Of a stretch of 64,000 nt of DNA, positions 1-8,481 are shown one piece after another. The stretch spans positions 1 to 64,000 of the forward strand of contig CAMCNL010000001.1 of assembly GCA_945876205.1 (NCBI GenBank), written 5' to 3'. This DNA is from Candidatus Sulfopaludibacter sp. SbA3 (lineage in GTDB: Bacteria; Acidobacteriota; Vicinamibacteria; Vicinamibacterales; UBA2999). Position 1 is the first letter of the stretch. The number at the start of each line of letters is the position of its first letter. The position numbers were made by a program, and so were the translations under genes. A model generated the notes under the pieces. That model did no database searches, was not told the origin of the DNA, and worked only from the letters and a program-made list of their open reading frames with translations.

Positions 1-616
1 GGCCGCCCTCGATGCTCGCGCCGCCGCCTTCCGTCATCGCAAACTCGGCATCGATCTCGGGGAAGTGCTCGCGGACCATGAAGTTGATGCCGACGCCGGT
101 GGTGTCGGCCTCTTCACCCGATTCGGCGAGAAAGATGACGTCGCGATCCAGCTGAACGCCGAGCCGCTTCAGCATCAGCATCGTGACCAGATTGGCGGCC
201 AGCACCGGCTTGTCGTCCTTGCTGCCGCGTCCCCAGATGTAGCCGTCCTTCTCGATCGCGCCAAACGGATCGACGGGCCACTTCTCGCGCTGCACGCCGA
301 CGACGTCGGTGTGCGCCAGGATCAACAGCGGCCGCTTCGACCCATTCCCCTTGATCCGTGCGACGAGGTTGGCGCGCGCAGGATCGAGTGCGAACGTGCT
401 GGTCGGAATCCCTTCGGCCTCGAGCACCTTCTTCAGGTAGTCGACGACCAGCGTTTCGTGGCCCGCCGTGCTGTCGATCTGCACCATGGCGCGGTAGTGC
501 TTCAGGATTTCAGGACGTAGCGCGTTCCAGTCCACCGCCTTTGCGGCGGGCGGCGCCTGCGCACCGAGAGAGGCCATGGAGATGACGGCGATCGCGACGG
601 TAAGAATGAACTTCAT
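1..616 (-). CDS. M20 family metallopeptidase, N-terminal part (runs off window)
   Basis: The protein reads from an ATG at 616 and is still open at the window edge, so its C-terminus is missing. A signal peptide of about 20 residues (MKFILTVAIAVISMASLGAQ) points to export. The zinc-peptidase core follows: LAHTDVV with the first metal-binding His and Asp, GRGSKDDK with the bridging Asp, and ESGEE with the catalytic Glu pair. These are the hallmarks of M20 dipeptidase/carboxypeptidase-type enzymes, which hydrolyse peptides or N-acyl amino acids with two zinc ions. The family is certain from the motifs; the substrate cannot be told. Confidence 0.9.
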   Translation of the reverse strand, partial: MKFILTVAIAVISMASLGAQAPPAAKAVDWNALRPEILKHYRAMVQIDSTAGHETLVVDYLKKVLEAEGIPTSTFALDPARANLVARIKGNGSKRPLLILAHTDVVGVQREKWPVDPFGAIEKDGYIWGRGSKDDKPVLAANLVTMLMLKRLGVQLDRDVIFLAESGEEADTTGVGINFMVREHFPEIDAEFAMTEGGGASIEGG

Positions 617-637
617 ATCAATATTTGTAGTTGACGA

Positions 638-1003
638 TCAGGTGTAGAGCGGCGCCATCGGCGCCGGGTTCACGACGACGAACTCGAACCGGCCCGGGAT
701 TCGTTGCGCCTCGGCGTCGAGCGTGAACCGTATCTCCGTCGGACTCACCACCTGCGTCGGTACGGGCTTGCCCTTGAAGTGTACGGTTGACCGGCGCACG
801 AAGTTGATCCCCTTGACGGTGACCGTCGCCGGGGTCGTGCCCTGCGTGACGATGCAGGGATCGAAATTCTGGATGGCCGGCTGTGGCGAGTTAGCGGGAT
901 CGGCGACCGGCGTCCGGCCGGCGCCCTCGACCACGAGCGCCGCGGGCTGCTGTGCGTAGGTGGACTGGGCCGCGAACCGAAGGGCGAGACACAACTTCCT
1001 CAT
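638..1003 (-). CDS. Small secreted protein with an IPT/TIG-like fold
   Basis: A 121-residue protein with a short N-terminal export signal (MRKLCLALRFAAQSTYA). The rest resembles one immunoglobulin-like IPT/TIG domain: an early FDPCIVTQG segment, then TVTVKGINFVRRSTVHFKG and a late strand EFVVVNPAP. Such domains usually mediate extracellular binding or surface display. It lies on the same strand as the M20 peptidase 21 bases downstream, so they may share a transcript. No catalytic motif is visible. The TIG assignment is by pattern only. Confidence 0.6.
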   Translation of the reverse strand: MRKLCLALRFAAQSTYAQQPAALVVEGAGRTPVADPANSPQPAIQNFDPCIVTQGTTPATVTVKGINFVRRSTVHFKGKPVPTQVVSPTEIRFTLDAEAQRIPGRFEFVVVNPAPMAPLYT

Positions 1004-1022
1004 CGACGCCTCCGGGCGAATC

Positions 1023-1634
1023 CTATCCGATCGTGTCGTAGGGAATCTCGTGAAACATCGGCAGGCCAGCGACCTGGATCACGTGCATGAGACCGTCGCG
1101 CTCGTGGAATTCCATGCGGTCGCGGTCGATGACGACGGTGTTCGGGTACAGGGAAGCGAGCCGGCGGAATTCGCCATCGATCAGGCGGAAGCGCTCCACC
1201 ATCCGCTCAGCGCTCTCGTTGGGCCGGTTTCGTCGCCTGATGTGCTTTTCGACGGTGTCGGAGCTCGATGTGAGCACGATCACTTTGTCAGGGCTCCACG
1301 CGTCGCCGATCGCCGCCACCTTGCGAAGCTCCGCGTGATGCTCGGGAGGATATTCCGCGATGTGCGCTTCGAGCGTAATCCGCGCGCCCTCGAAGAAGAC
1401 CACCCTGCCAGGTCCGTCACCGCGGCCCGCGTCACGGTAGTTCGCGTCATAGAGCCTGGCGAAGTAGGCGGTGACGCCGACGGGATTACGCCCCGCCTCG
1501 ATATCTTCGAGCACTCGAGGATCCCAGACGCCCTTCTCGCCCTCGCCATACGATCCGTTGTGATACAGGTCGCCGAGCTGCCTGAGCAGCGTGCTCTTTC
1601 CGACTCCCGGTCCTCCGACGATCGCGACACGCAT
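1023..1634 (-). CDS. P-loop NTPase, nucleotide kinase-like AAA family protein
   Basis: A 203-residue cytoplasmic protein that begins at once with a beta strand and a Walker A loop (GGPGVGKST, residues 7-15). VVFFEGARI further on looks like the Walker B or lid strand of kinase-like P-loop proteins, and RRRNRPNESAERMVER resembles the arginine-rich lid of nucleoside or thymidylate kinases. A substrate cannot be assigned; NadR/AAA_28-type kinases are the closest general match. The ATG at 1634 lies close to the divergent glycogen phosphorylase gene, so the two promoters must overlap or sit inside the short spacer. Confidence 0.6.
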   Translation of the reverse strand: MRVAIVGGPGVGKSTLLRQLGDLYHNGSYGEGEKGVWDPRVLEDIEAGRNPVGVTAYFARLYDANYRDAGRGDGPGRVVFFEGARITLEAHIAEYPPEHHAELRKVAAIGDAWSPDKVIVLTSSSDTVEKHIRRRNRPNESAERMVERFRLIDGEFRRLASLYPNTVVIDRDRMEFHERDGLMHVIQVAGLPMFHEIPYDTIG

Positions 1635-1718
1635 AGCTGATTGAATAGCTTATCGCCTGCCATCAAGGTGCCGCCCTGGCTGCCGATTACTGCCTCAGGC
1701 GCATTTAGCGCGCATGGA

Positions 1719-4223
1719 GTGCCATTGACACCCTTCCCAACCGGCCTTTTCGAATGCGACAAACTCGGAAAGGATCGAGAGTCCCTCCGGCGGTCCCTAT
1801 CGAACGGCCTGGTCTACTCCATGGGCAAGGACCCAATCACCGCCACGACGCGTGACTGGTTCAACACGACGGCCTATGCCGTCCGCGAGCGGTTGATCGA
1901 GCGCTGGATGGAGACCATGCGCAGCTACTACCGCGCCGACGCCAAGCGCGTGTACTACCTGTCGATGGAGTTCCTGACGGGCCGGCTGCTGTCGAACGGC
2001 CTCCTCAACATGGGCGCGTACCAGAACTGTCGCGACGCGCTGTCGGACCTCGAGCTCGACATGGAGCGAATCTGCGACCAGGAACCAGATGCGGCTCTGG
2101 GCAACGGCGGGCTCGGGCGGCTGGCGGCGTGCTTCCTCGATTCGATGGCGACGCTCTCGCTGCCCGGGTACGGCTACGGCATCCGTTACGAATACGGCAT
2201 GTTCAAGCAACGCATCGAGCACGGCTCCCAGATCGAGCGTCCCGACAACTGGCTGCGGTACGGCAATCCCTGGGAGTTCCCCAGGCCGGAGGTGATGTTC
2301 CCGGTGAAGTTCGGAGGGCGCGTCGTCGAGGTTCGAGAGCTGGATGGCGATTCACGGTTTCACTGGGTGGAGACCGACGACGTGATGGCCATGGCCTTCG
2401 ACACCCCGGTTCCCGGCTGGAACACGAACACCGTGAACAACATGCGCCTCTGGTCGGCAAAAGCGTCGAACGACTTCGACCTGAGACACTTCAACGAGGG
2501 GCACTACATCAAAGCCGTTGAAGAGAAGAACGCCTCGGAGAACCTCTCCAAGGTCCTCTACCCGGACGATCGGACCGAGCGTGGCCGCGAGCTCCGGCTG
2601 AGACAGCAGTACTTCTTCGTGTGCGCGTCGCTCCAGGACATCCTGCGCCGTTTCCTGGTGAACGGCACGAGCCTGGATCAGCTGCCGGACAAGGTCGCGA
2701 TTCAGCTCAACGACACCCATCCCTCGATTGCGATTCCCGAGCTCATGCGCGTGCTCGTCGACGTCCATCACTTCGAGTGGGACCGGGCCTGGGACATCAC
2801 GCGCCGGACCTTCTCATATACCAACCACACGCTGATGCCGGAAGCGCTCGAGTCGTGGCCCGTGAGCCTCTTCGAGCAGGTGCTGCCGCGCCACCTGCAG
2901 ATCATCTACGAAATCAACCACCGGTTTCTCGCAACCGTGCGGCATCGCTATCCCGGCGACGTAGACCGGCTCACACGGATGTCGATCGTGGACGAGGGAG
3001 GAGGCCGCAGGCTGCGCATGGCCCACCTGGCGATTGTCGGAAGCCACACGGTCAACGGCGTGTCGCAAATTCACACCGACCTCATGAAGCAGACGATCTT
3101 CGGCGACTTCGACCGCTGCTGGCCTGAGCGCATCGTCAACGTCACCAGCGGCATCACGCCGCGCCGCTGGCTGAACCAGGCCAACCCGGGCCTGTCGGCG
3201 CTGATCAGCGACTACATCGGCACGAAGTGGGTCGGCGACCTCTCGGAGCTCCGGCAGCTGGCGCCGCTGGCCGAGTACCCCGAGCTGCGGCACCGGTTCC
3301 GCGAGGTGAAGCGGGCGAACAAGGAGCGGCTCGCCAGAGTCATCGGCGACGAGCTGAGGCTCGACGTCGATCCGGCCTCGATGTTCGACGTCCACGTCAA
3401 GCGTTTCCACGAGTACAAGCGTCAGCTCCTGAACGTCCTGCACGTCGTCACCCGGTACAACCGCATCCGCGCCGGCGGGGACGACCTGATGGTGCCGCGC
3501 ACGGTGATCTTCAGCGGGAAGGCCGCGCCCGGCTACGGGATGGCCAAGCTGATCATCACGCTCATTCACTCGGTCGCCGACGTCGTGAACCACGACCCCG
3601 CGGTTGGCGATCGGCTGAAGGTGGCCTTCATCCCCGATTACAGCGTGTCGAACGCCGAACGGATCGTTCCAGCCTGCGACCTGTCCGAGCAGATCTCCAC
3701 GGCCGGCACCGAGGCCTCAGGCACCGGCAACATGAAGCTGGCGCTGAACGGCGCCCTCACGATCGGCACGCTTGACGGGGCCAACGTCGAGATGCAGGAA
3801 GAAGTGGGCCCCGACAACATCTTCATCTTCGGCTTGACGGCGGAGGAAGTCGCGGCCCGCAAGGCCGCCGGCTACAACCCGTGGGACGTCTACGGCTCCG
3901 ACCCGGAGCTCCGGCAGGCGCTCGACATGATCGCCGGCGGTCATTTCTCGCCGAACGCTCCAAACCAGTTCCGGCCTGTCTTCGACGCGCTGACGGCACA
4001 CGGCGACCACTTCCTGGTGCTGGCCGACTACGCGTCCTATATCGCGTGCCAGGAACGAGTCGACCGGCTCTACCGCGACGCGGACGGGTGGGCCAGGCGC
4101 GCGATCCTGAACGTCGCGGGCATGGGCAAGTTCTCGAGCGACCGCACCATCCGCGAGTATGCCGAGAGAATCTGGCACGTCAAGGCGGTCACCCGGCGGC
4201 CCGATACGCCGACCGCCGTGTGA
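1719..4223 (+). CDS. glgP: Glycogen/starch/alpha-glucan phosphorylase
   Basis: Releases glucose 1-phosphate from alpha-1,4-glucans with pyridoxal phosphate. Nearly full-length similarity to the E. coli enzyme is apparent: RVYYLSMEFLTGRLLSNGLL, LGNGGLGRLAACFLDS, LNDTHPSIAIPE, TSGITPRRWL, the KRFHEYKRQ segment, and GTEASGTGNMKLALNGALTI containing the PLP-binding Lys. I placed the start at the GTG at 1719 (about 834 aa), because the E. coli N-terminus begins a similar distance before the GKDP motif and this leaves about 84 bases for a divergent promoter. The frame is open further upstream to a TTG at 1641. Neither start has a clear ribosome binding site. Confidence 0.95.
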   Translation: MPLTPFPTGLFECDKLGKDRESLRRSLSNGLVYSMGKDPITATTRDWFNTTAYAVRERLIERWMETMRSYYRADAKRVYYLSMEFLTGRLLSNGLLNMGAYQNCRDALSDLELDMERICDQEPDAALGNGGLGRLAACFLDSMATLSLPGYGYGIRYEYGMFKQRIEHGSQIERPDNWLRYGNPWEFPRPEVMFPVKFGGRVVEVRELDGDSRFHWVETDDVMAMAFDTPVPGWNTNTVNNMRLWSAKASNDFDLRHFNEGHYIKAVEEKNASENLSKVLYPDDRTERGRELRLRQQYFFVCASLQDILRRFLVNGTSLDQLPDKVAIQLNDTHPSIAIPELMRVLVDVHHFEWDRAWDITRRTFSYTNHTLMPEALESWPVSLFEQVLPRHLQIIYEINHRFLATVRHRYPGDVDRLTRMSIVDEGGGRRLRMAHLAIVGSHTVNGVSQIHTDLMKQTIFGDFDRCWPERIVNVTSGITPRRWLNQANPGLSALISDYIGTKWVGDLSELRQLAPLAEYPELRHRFREVKRANKERLARVIGDELRLDVDPASMFDVHVKRFHEYKRQLLNVLHVVTRYNRIRAGGDDLMVPRTVIFSGKAAPGYGMAKLIITLIHSVADVVNHDPAVGDRLKVAFIPDYSVSNAERIVPACDLSEQISTAGTEASGTGNMKLALNGALTIGTLDGANVEMQEEVGPDNIFIFGLTAEEVAARKAAGYNPWDVYGSDPELRQALDMIAGGHFSPNAPNQFRPVFDALTAHGDHFLVLADYASYIACQERVDRLYRDADGWARRAILNVAGMGKFSSDRTIREYAERIWHVKAVTRRPDTPTAV

Positions 4224-4495
4224 TGGTGGCCCTTCAATCGCTGACCCGCGTGGCGACTCCATGACAATTCTTCAGTAGCGCAGCAGGCTCGGTGTGCCGC
4301 CTCTCCGACCCTGGCAGTCACAGCGCCGCACAGGAGCCGCAAGGGCGCGAAAATTCCCCAACACCAGCGAAGGTTTTCCCACACCTGCGGCGGTGGATAC
4401 GCGTGCGCTCACGCGTGAGATGAAATTTTCCCGCAAATTTCTGCCGATGGCACGAGCGGCGGGCCTGGCACGCAAATCGCCAAGCACATCGCCCG

Positions 4496-5002
4496 ATGAC
4501 CGACGTGCTTGACGCTGTCGCAAACACTGCGTTCGCAACGTGGGTGCGGGAGTCGCCTTCTCCCTTCGCCTACACGGCCATGCTGTCGCTTCATGCCGCC
4601 GGCCTGGCCTTCCTCGTTGGCTTCAGTGTCCTGATTGCCTTGCGATTGCTCGGGCTTGCCCCGACCATCCCGCTGCCGCCTCTCGCGAAAGTCTTCCCGG
4701 TGATCTGGGTGGCGTTCGCGGTCAATGCCGTGTCGGGGAGCGTCCTGCTCATCGCGGGCGCGGCGACGCTCGGACGAGACCCGCTCATCTACATCAAGCT
4801 CGCGCTCATCGCGGTCGCCATGGTGATCATGCGTCGCATCCAGACCCGCGTGTTCGGCGATCCCGCGCGTCTGCAGAAAGAGGGCTTGCCGAAGGGAACC
4901 GGGCTTCTGGCGGCGACGGCGATCATCTGCTGGAGCGGGGCGATGGTGTCCGGCCGCCTCACCGCGTATCCGGGCCTGGCGCAATCTTGGTTGGGGCTGT
5001 GA
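4496..5002 (+). CDS. Integral membrane protein (DUF6644-like), first of a tandem pair
   Basis: A 168-residue protein with about four hydrophobic segments (around residues 25-50, 60-85, 98-112 and 138-158). The first carries a histidine (LHAAGLAFLVGFS). It shares its layout with the next gene: a TWV start, an ALRLLGLA segment, a VNAVSGSVLLIAGA turn and a closing SGRLTAYPG. This fits the uncharacterised DUF6644 membrane family. The histidines inside membrane segments could bind haem, but that is speculation. It is 15 bases upstream of its paralogue and surely co-transcribed with it. Confidence 0.65.
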   Translation: MTDVLDAVANTAFATWVRESPSPFAYTAMLSLHAAGLAFLVGFSVLIALRLLGLAPTIPLPPLAKVFPVIWVAFAVNAVSGSVLLIAGAATLGRDPLIYIKLALIAVAMVIMRRIQTRVFGDPARLQKEGLPKGTGLLAATAIICWSGAMVSGRLTAYPGLAQSWLGL

Positions 5003-5017
5003 GGAACGGACACGAGC

Positions 5018-5554
5018 ATGATTGAATCGCTGGCACATCTGCTCACGAGCAAGACGATATCCACCTGGGTCACCGACGTCGCCTCGGTGTGGGCCGTGGC
5101 CGAGATCTTCCACTACGTGGGCATGCTGCTGCTCATCGGCAGCGTGGGACTGCTGGACTTCCGAATGCTGGGGTTGGCCAAGGGACTGCCGATTGCCAGC
5201 CTCGAACGGCTGGTCCCGATCGGCATGATCGGGTTCGCGCTGAACGTCGTGACCGGCGCGATATTCATCTCCGGCAATCCCGGCGCGGGTGCGTTCGAGT
5301 ACCTGACCAACTTCGCGTTCCAGATGAAGATGCTCTGCATCCTGCTGGCGGGCGTGAACGTGATGGTGTTCTACTTCACCGGCGTGTCCAGGGCGGCGCA
5401 CGCGACCGCTCCCGACGGCGATGCGCCGCGATCGGCCAAGATCGTCGCGGCCACGTCGATCGTGCTGTGGTTGTGCGTGATCTACTTCGGCCGGATGATC
5501 ATGTACAACGACACGCTGCTCAACGTCCTGTGGCCGATCCCGCCACAGCCGTGA
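5018..5554 (+). CDS. Integral membrane protein (DUF6644-like), second of a tandem pair
   Basis: A 178-residue paralogue of the preceding gene. Shared positions include STWVTDVASVWAVAEIFHY, LLDFRMLGLAKG, GFALNVVTGAIFISGNP and a last membrane helix with YFGRMIMYND. Four membrane segments are expected. Adjacent paralogues of this size could form a heterodimer in the cytoplasmic membrane. Function is unknown. The start ATG at 5018 follows the previous stop closely, and GAGG stands upstream. Confidence 0.65.
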   Translation: MIESLAHLLTSKTISTWVTDVASVWAVAEIFHYVGMLLLIGSVGLLDFRMLGLAKGLPIASLERLVPIGMIGFALNVVTGAIFISGNPGAGAFEYLTNFAFQMKMLCILLAGVNVMVFYFTGVSRAAHATAPDGDAPRSAKIVAATSIVLWLCVIYFGRMIMYNDTLLNVLWPIPPQP

Positions 5555-5597
5555 CGGTCTCTGGTGTCCCGGCGCCGGCGACGCCAGCCGATCCAAG

Positions 5598-5633
5598 TGA
5601 TTACACTATGAGCAACGCGATGTTATGATTACA
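5598..5633 (+). promoter_or_regulatory. Direct TGATTACA repeats before vapB (candidate operator/promoter)
   Basis: Two copies of TGATTACA (5598-5605 and 5626-5633) lie 28 bases apart just before the GTG start of vapB. The second overlaps a possible -10 box (TTATGAT). Ribbon-helix-helix antitoxins normally bind repeated half-sites of about this spacing to repress their own operon, so an autoregulatory operator is a reasonable inference. Confidence 0.35.
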
Positions 5634-5635
5634 GC

Positions 5636-5884
5636 GTGGTTAGGACACAGATCCAACTGACAGATGCGCAGGCGCAGACCCTGAAAGCCCTGGCATCCTC
5701 CGAGGGCCGGTCGATGGCCGACTTGGTCCGCGATAGCGTGGACACGCTGTTGCGTGCTCGAGGCACCGTCGATCGCGAGGCCGTCAAGGCCCGGAGCATC
5801 GCCGCGCTTGGCCGGTTCAAGTCGACCACCAGCGATCTGGGCAGCAACCACGACGACCATCTGGCCGACGCCTTCGGCGCATGA
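5636..5884 (+). CDS. vapB: Ribbon-helix-helix antitoxin, VapB type
   Basis: An 82-residue protein with a CopG/MetJ-type N-terminus: the beta strand RTQIQLTDAQ, then helix AQTLKALASSEGRSMADLVRDSV, a typical ribbon-helix-helix DNA-binding dimer unit. The C-terminal tail (about residues 50-82, acidic and histidine-rich near HDDHLADAFGA) would bind and block the toxin. The stop overlaps the toxin start in ATGA, the usual antitoxin-first arrangement. The start is GTG. Confidence 0.85.
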   Translation: MVRTQIQLTDAQAQTLKALASSEGRSMADLVRDSVDTLLRARGTVDREAVKARSIAALGRFKSTTSDLGSNHDDHLADAFGA

Positions 5885-6279
5885 CGGCCTTCGTCGATAC
5901 GTCGGCGCTCCTCGCGCTGCTCGATGCCAGCGAAGACACGCACGCGGCATGCGCGCGGACTTGGAAGAAACTGCTGGAGGACAACGCGCTGCTCGTGACG
6001 TCGAGCTACGTGATGGTGGAGACCTACGCCCTCGCGCAGCGCCGGCTCGGGCTCGAGGCGGTCCGCGTGCTCACGGCCGACTTTCTCCCGCTCGTCACCG
6101 TGGATTGGGTGGACGAGTTCGTCCACGGCGCCGCGCTGGCGTCGCTCCTCACGGCCAACACGCGCGACCTGAGCCTGGTCGACTGCGTGAGCTTCGAGAT
6201 CATGCGCCGGCGTGACCTCCACGACGTATTCGCACTCGACAGTGATTTTTCGAAACAGGGTTTCACGGTCATTCCGTAA
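5881..6279 (+). CDS. vapC: PIN-domain ribonuclease toxin, VapC type
   Basis: A 132-residue PIN-domain protein. The acidic residues for the metal site are present: the Asp in TAFVDTSALLALLD near the N-terminus, a Glu in SYVMVETYALAQ, and Asp residues in TRDLSLVDCVSFEIMRRR and VFALDSDF near the C-terminus. PIN toxins cleave RNA, often tRNA or rRNA, and are neutralised by the antitoxin encoded just upstream with a four-base overlap. The target RNA cannot be deduced. Confidence 0.9.
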   Translation: MTAFVDTSALLALLDASEDTHAACARTWKKLLEDNALLVTSSYVMVETYALAQRRLGLEAVRVLTADFLPLVTVDWVDEFVHGAALASLLTANTRDLSLVDCVSFEIMRRRDLHDVFALDSDFSKQGFTVIP

Positions 6280-6290
6280 TACGGAGACGG

Positions 6291-7349
6291 CTACGAGTGC
6301 GAGTGGGGCTCGTCGTCCTTGGGATGGGTGTGGGTGTGCTTGTGGGCTCCGTGCCCGTGTTCGTGCGGACCGTGGCCATGATCGTGGTCGTGCATCAGCT
6401 CTTTCGGCACGTCCGGAAAGAGCTCCCGCGACGTCGGCGCCGCGCCGCCGGCCCACTCGACCCCGCCCTTCTTGCGCGCGGCTGAGAACAGATCGTCCCA
6501 CGACAGCTTCGCGGGATCGCGCGCGACGTCGAGCCGCTGCGCCAGCGCCGCGAGGATCAACTTGCGAAGGCGCCGGCCGTCCCATCCTTCACAGAGCGCC
6601 GCCAGCTCGGAGAGTCGCGCCGCATCCCGCGTCAGCGGCAGCAGCGCCGGCCACTGCACCGCCACCTCGCTGATCGAGCTGCCGAGGATCGCGGCCGTCG
6701 TCTCGCGATCGGGCAGCGCGAAGCGCATCACCAGGTCGGCTCGCGAGAGGAACGCCTCGTCCACGGCTTCGATGAAATTCGTCGTCGTCACGAACAGCAC
6801 CGACGGCAGGTTCTTGGCGATCTCGTCGATGCCGAGCAGCACCGCATCGGTCGCGCGATGCACGTCCACGGGATTGGCTTCAAACGACGCGGTCGATCGG
6901 CGCACCGCGAAGCTTTCGACCTCGTCGATCAGCACGACGGTGAACGGGCGCCGCGCGGCAATCTCGGGTACCGTCTCGGTCAGCAGCCGCGTCACGTTGC
7001 GCTGGCTCTCGCCGAGCATGTCGCTGGGAAATGCGTGCGGATTGATCTCGAGCAGGCACGTCGCCCCCTGCCGCGCCAGCGCCAGGGCCGCCACCTGCGC
7101 CAGCCCTCGCGCCATCGTCGTCTTGCCCGTTCCGGGCGGACCGGCGAGGACGATCAACCCGTGCGGCAGCCCCGACAGCATCGACAGCTTCCGGCCATGC
7201 TGCAGGACGAGCAACGCCTGCGCGAGCAGGCGCTCTTTCACCTGGCGCGGCACGATGATCGAATCCCAATCGCGATCGTGATGATCGGCCGGCAGGACGT
7301 GCATCGAGAGCACGCCCGGGGGCAGCGCCGATCGCGGCCGCTCCATCAT
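6291..7349 (-). CDS. TRIP13/Pch2-like AAA+ ATPase with a histidine-rich C-terminal tail
   Basis: A 352-residue AAA+ ATPase: Walker A GPPGTGKTTMARGLAQ, Walker B VVLIDEVES, sensor 1 TTTNFIEAVDEAFLSRAD and a C-terminal small domain with GWDGRRLRKL. The LIDEVES box, the D-x4-A-x-DAVL-x2-ID stretch, the TTxN-x5-D-x-AF-x-RAD stretch and the G-x-x-GR-x-LRKL sensor 2 region follow eukaryotic TRIP13/Pch2, which remodels HORMA proteins, more closely than MoxR or FtsH families. The last 33 residues hold 13 histidines, likely a metal-binding tail. Its start overlaps the stop of the bicupin gene (ATGA), so the two are translationally coupled. No HORMA protein or nucleotidyltransferase is encoded nearby. 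Confidence 0.75.
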   Translation of the reverse strand: MMERPRSALPPGVLSMHVLPADHHDRDWDSIIVPRQVKERLLAQALLVLQHGRKLSMLSGLPHGLIVLAGPPGTGKTTMARGLAQVAALALARQGATCLLEINPHAFPSDMLGESQRNVTRLLTETVPEIAARRPFTVVLIDEVESFAVRRSTASFEANPVDVHRATDAVLLGIDEIAKNLPSVLFVTTTNFIEAVDEAFLSRADLVMRFALPDRETTAAILGSSISEVAVQWPALLPLTRDAARLSELAALCEGWDGRRLRKLILAALAQRLDVARDPAKLSWDDLFSAARKKGGVEWAGGAAPTSRELFPDVPKELMHDHDHGHGPHEHGHGAHKHTHTHPKDDEPHSHS

Positions 7350-8404
7350 TCGCCGGGCCGCTTGTCTTCAGGCCACTCGATCTGCGACAGCTCCTGCATC
7401 GAGACGAGCGTGTCTTCCGCTTCCTCGAACAGCACCATCGGATCCATCAGCGTCCGCATCGTCTCGAGAATCGAGTCGAACATGTGGATGCGCACCAGCC
7501 GGCACTGGTTCACCGGGTCGTCGTTGAAGTGCTGATGCCAGAGGAAGTGATCGACGACGATGAGATCGCCCTTTTTCCAGCGGTGGTGCTCGCCCTGATC
7601 CGGCGAGTGGCCGAGGAAGCTGTGGCCGTAGCCTTCGACGACGTAGAGCCATGCCTCGCCGGGATGGCGATGCAGCGACTGCGTCTTGCCGGGAGCAAAC
7701 TGAATCATCACCTGCGTGAGTCCAGACGCCTCGTTGCCGATCGCGCGGTCGTTGAGAAACTTGGTGCGCGTCCCTCGCGGCGTCGCAAGGATCTCCTGCT
7801 CGTCATAGGGCGTATGGATGCGGCCCGAGCGCCGCTTCTTCGTTTCCTGCGCCAGGCGGCGGAGACGGCGCGAGTAGGGATCGTCGCCCGGGATCCCGCC
7901 GGAAAATTTCGGCCGCGGCGGCAGCTTCTCGAACGGCTCCCGTCCCGCGTCCTCGATCAGGCTCATGCCGAGCGTCCAGAGCATCGGCTCGGACGAATAG
8001 CTCATGAAGCGTCCCGGCCGGTCGCCGTCGTTGCCGTGGCGATGCCAGCTCCACGCGGGGATGTGGATCGCATCCCACGTCTTCCAGTCGTAGCGGACGC
8101 CGTCGACCTCCGTCCAGCCGCTGCCGTCGACCATGAAGAGGATCGCGTCCCAGGAATGGCGGTGGATCGTGGAGGTGGTTCCGGGGTCGACTTCGTGCAC
8201 GAGCGCGTCGAGACAGCGCGTCGGGCGGTCGCCGTCCCATCCCATGTAAACGCCGGTGCGAAGCCCGCGCGCGGTGGGCACGAGCGTCACGTCCTCCTGG
8301 CGGATGACGGTCTGCCGATAGTTTCGCCACTCCTCGATAAACTCGGCGCGGCGCTTCTTCTGGATGGCGTAATGGGTCGTGGTCGTCTTGGTCTTGGTGG
8401 ACAT
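7346..8404 (-). CDS. Bicupin protein, dioxygenase-like, coupled to the TRIP13-like ATPase
   Basis: A 352-residue protein with two cupin domains. The first has STIHRHSWDAILFMVDGSG and a later IPAWSWHRHGN; the second has QSLHRHPGEAWLYVVEGYG and DHFLWHQHFND. Each has the H-x-H and distal H-x3-N pattern that binds one metal ion; domain 1 lacks the usual motif-1 glutamate. The layout recalls gentisate/hydroxynaphthoate dioxygenases, but the substrate is unknown. There is no signal peptide, so it acts in the cytoplasm. I chose the ATG at 8404, since the frame upstream is an arginine/proline-rich extension. It is the first gene of a two-gene operon. Confidence 0.75.
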   Translation of the reverse strand: MSTKTKTTTTHYAIQKKRRAEFIEEWRNYRQTVIRQEDVTLVPTARGLRTGVYMGWDGDRPTRCLDALVHEVDPGTTSTIHRHSWDAILFMVDGSGWTEVDGVRYDWKTWDAIHIPAWSWHRHGNDGDRPGRFMSYSSEPMLWTLGMSLIEDAGREPFEKLPPRPKFSGGIPGDDPYSRRLRRLAQETKKRRSGRIHTPYDEQEILATPRGTRTKFLNDRAIGNEASGLTQVMIQFAPGKTQSLHRHPGEAWLYVVEGYGHSFLGHSPDQGEHHRWKKGDLIVVDHFLWHQHFNDDPVNQCRLVRIHMFDSILETMRTLMDPMVLFEEAEDTLVSMQELSQIEWPEDKRPGE

Positions 8405-8481
8405 GCGGGAAGAAACGATTAGACATAGAATCCCCGGCACGGTCAATTTCTCAATCCCGCTGTCCAGGTGCGCCGTTGAAT

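Noticed and set aside
6273-6285. TCCGT-AAT-ACGGA hairpin between vapC and the ATPase gene
   Set aside because: Only five pairs and no T-run; too weak to call a terminator.
6291-8404. CBASS defence system because of the TRIP13-like ATPase
   Set aside because: No nucleotidyltransferase, HORMA protein or effector is encoded nearby; only the bicupin is coupled.
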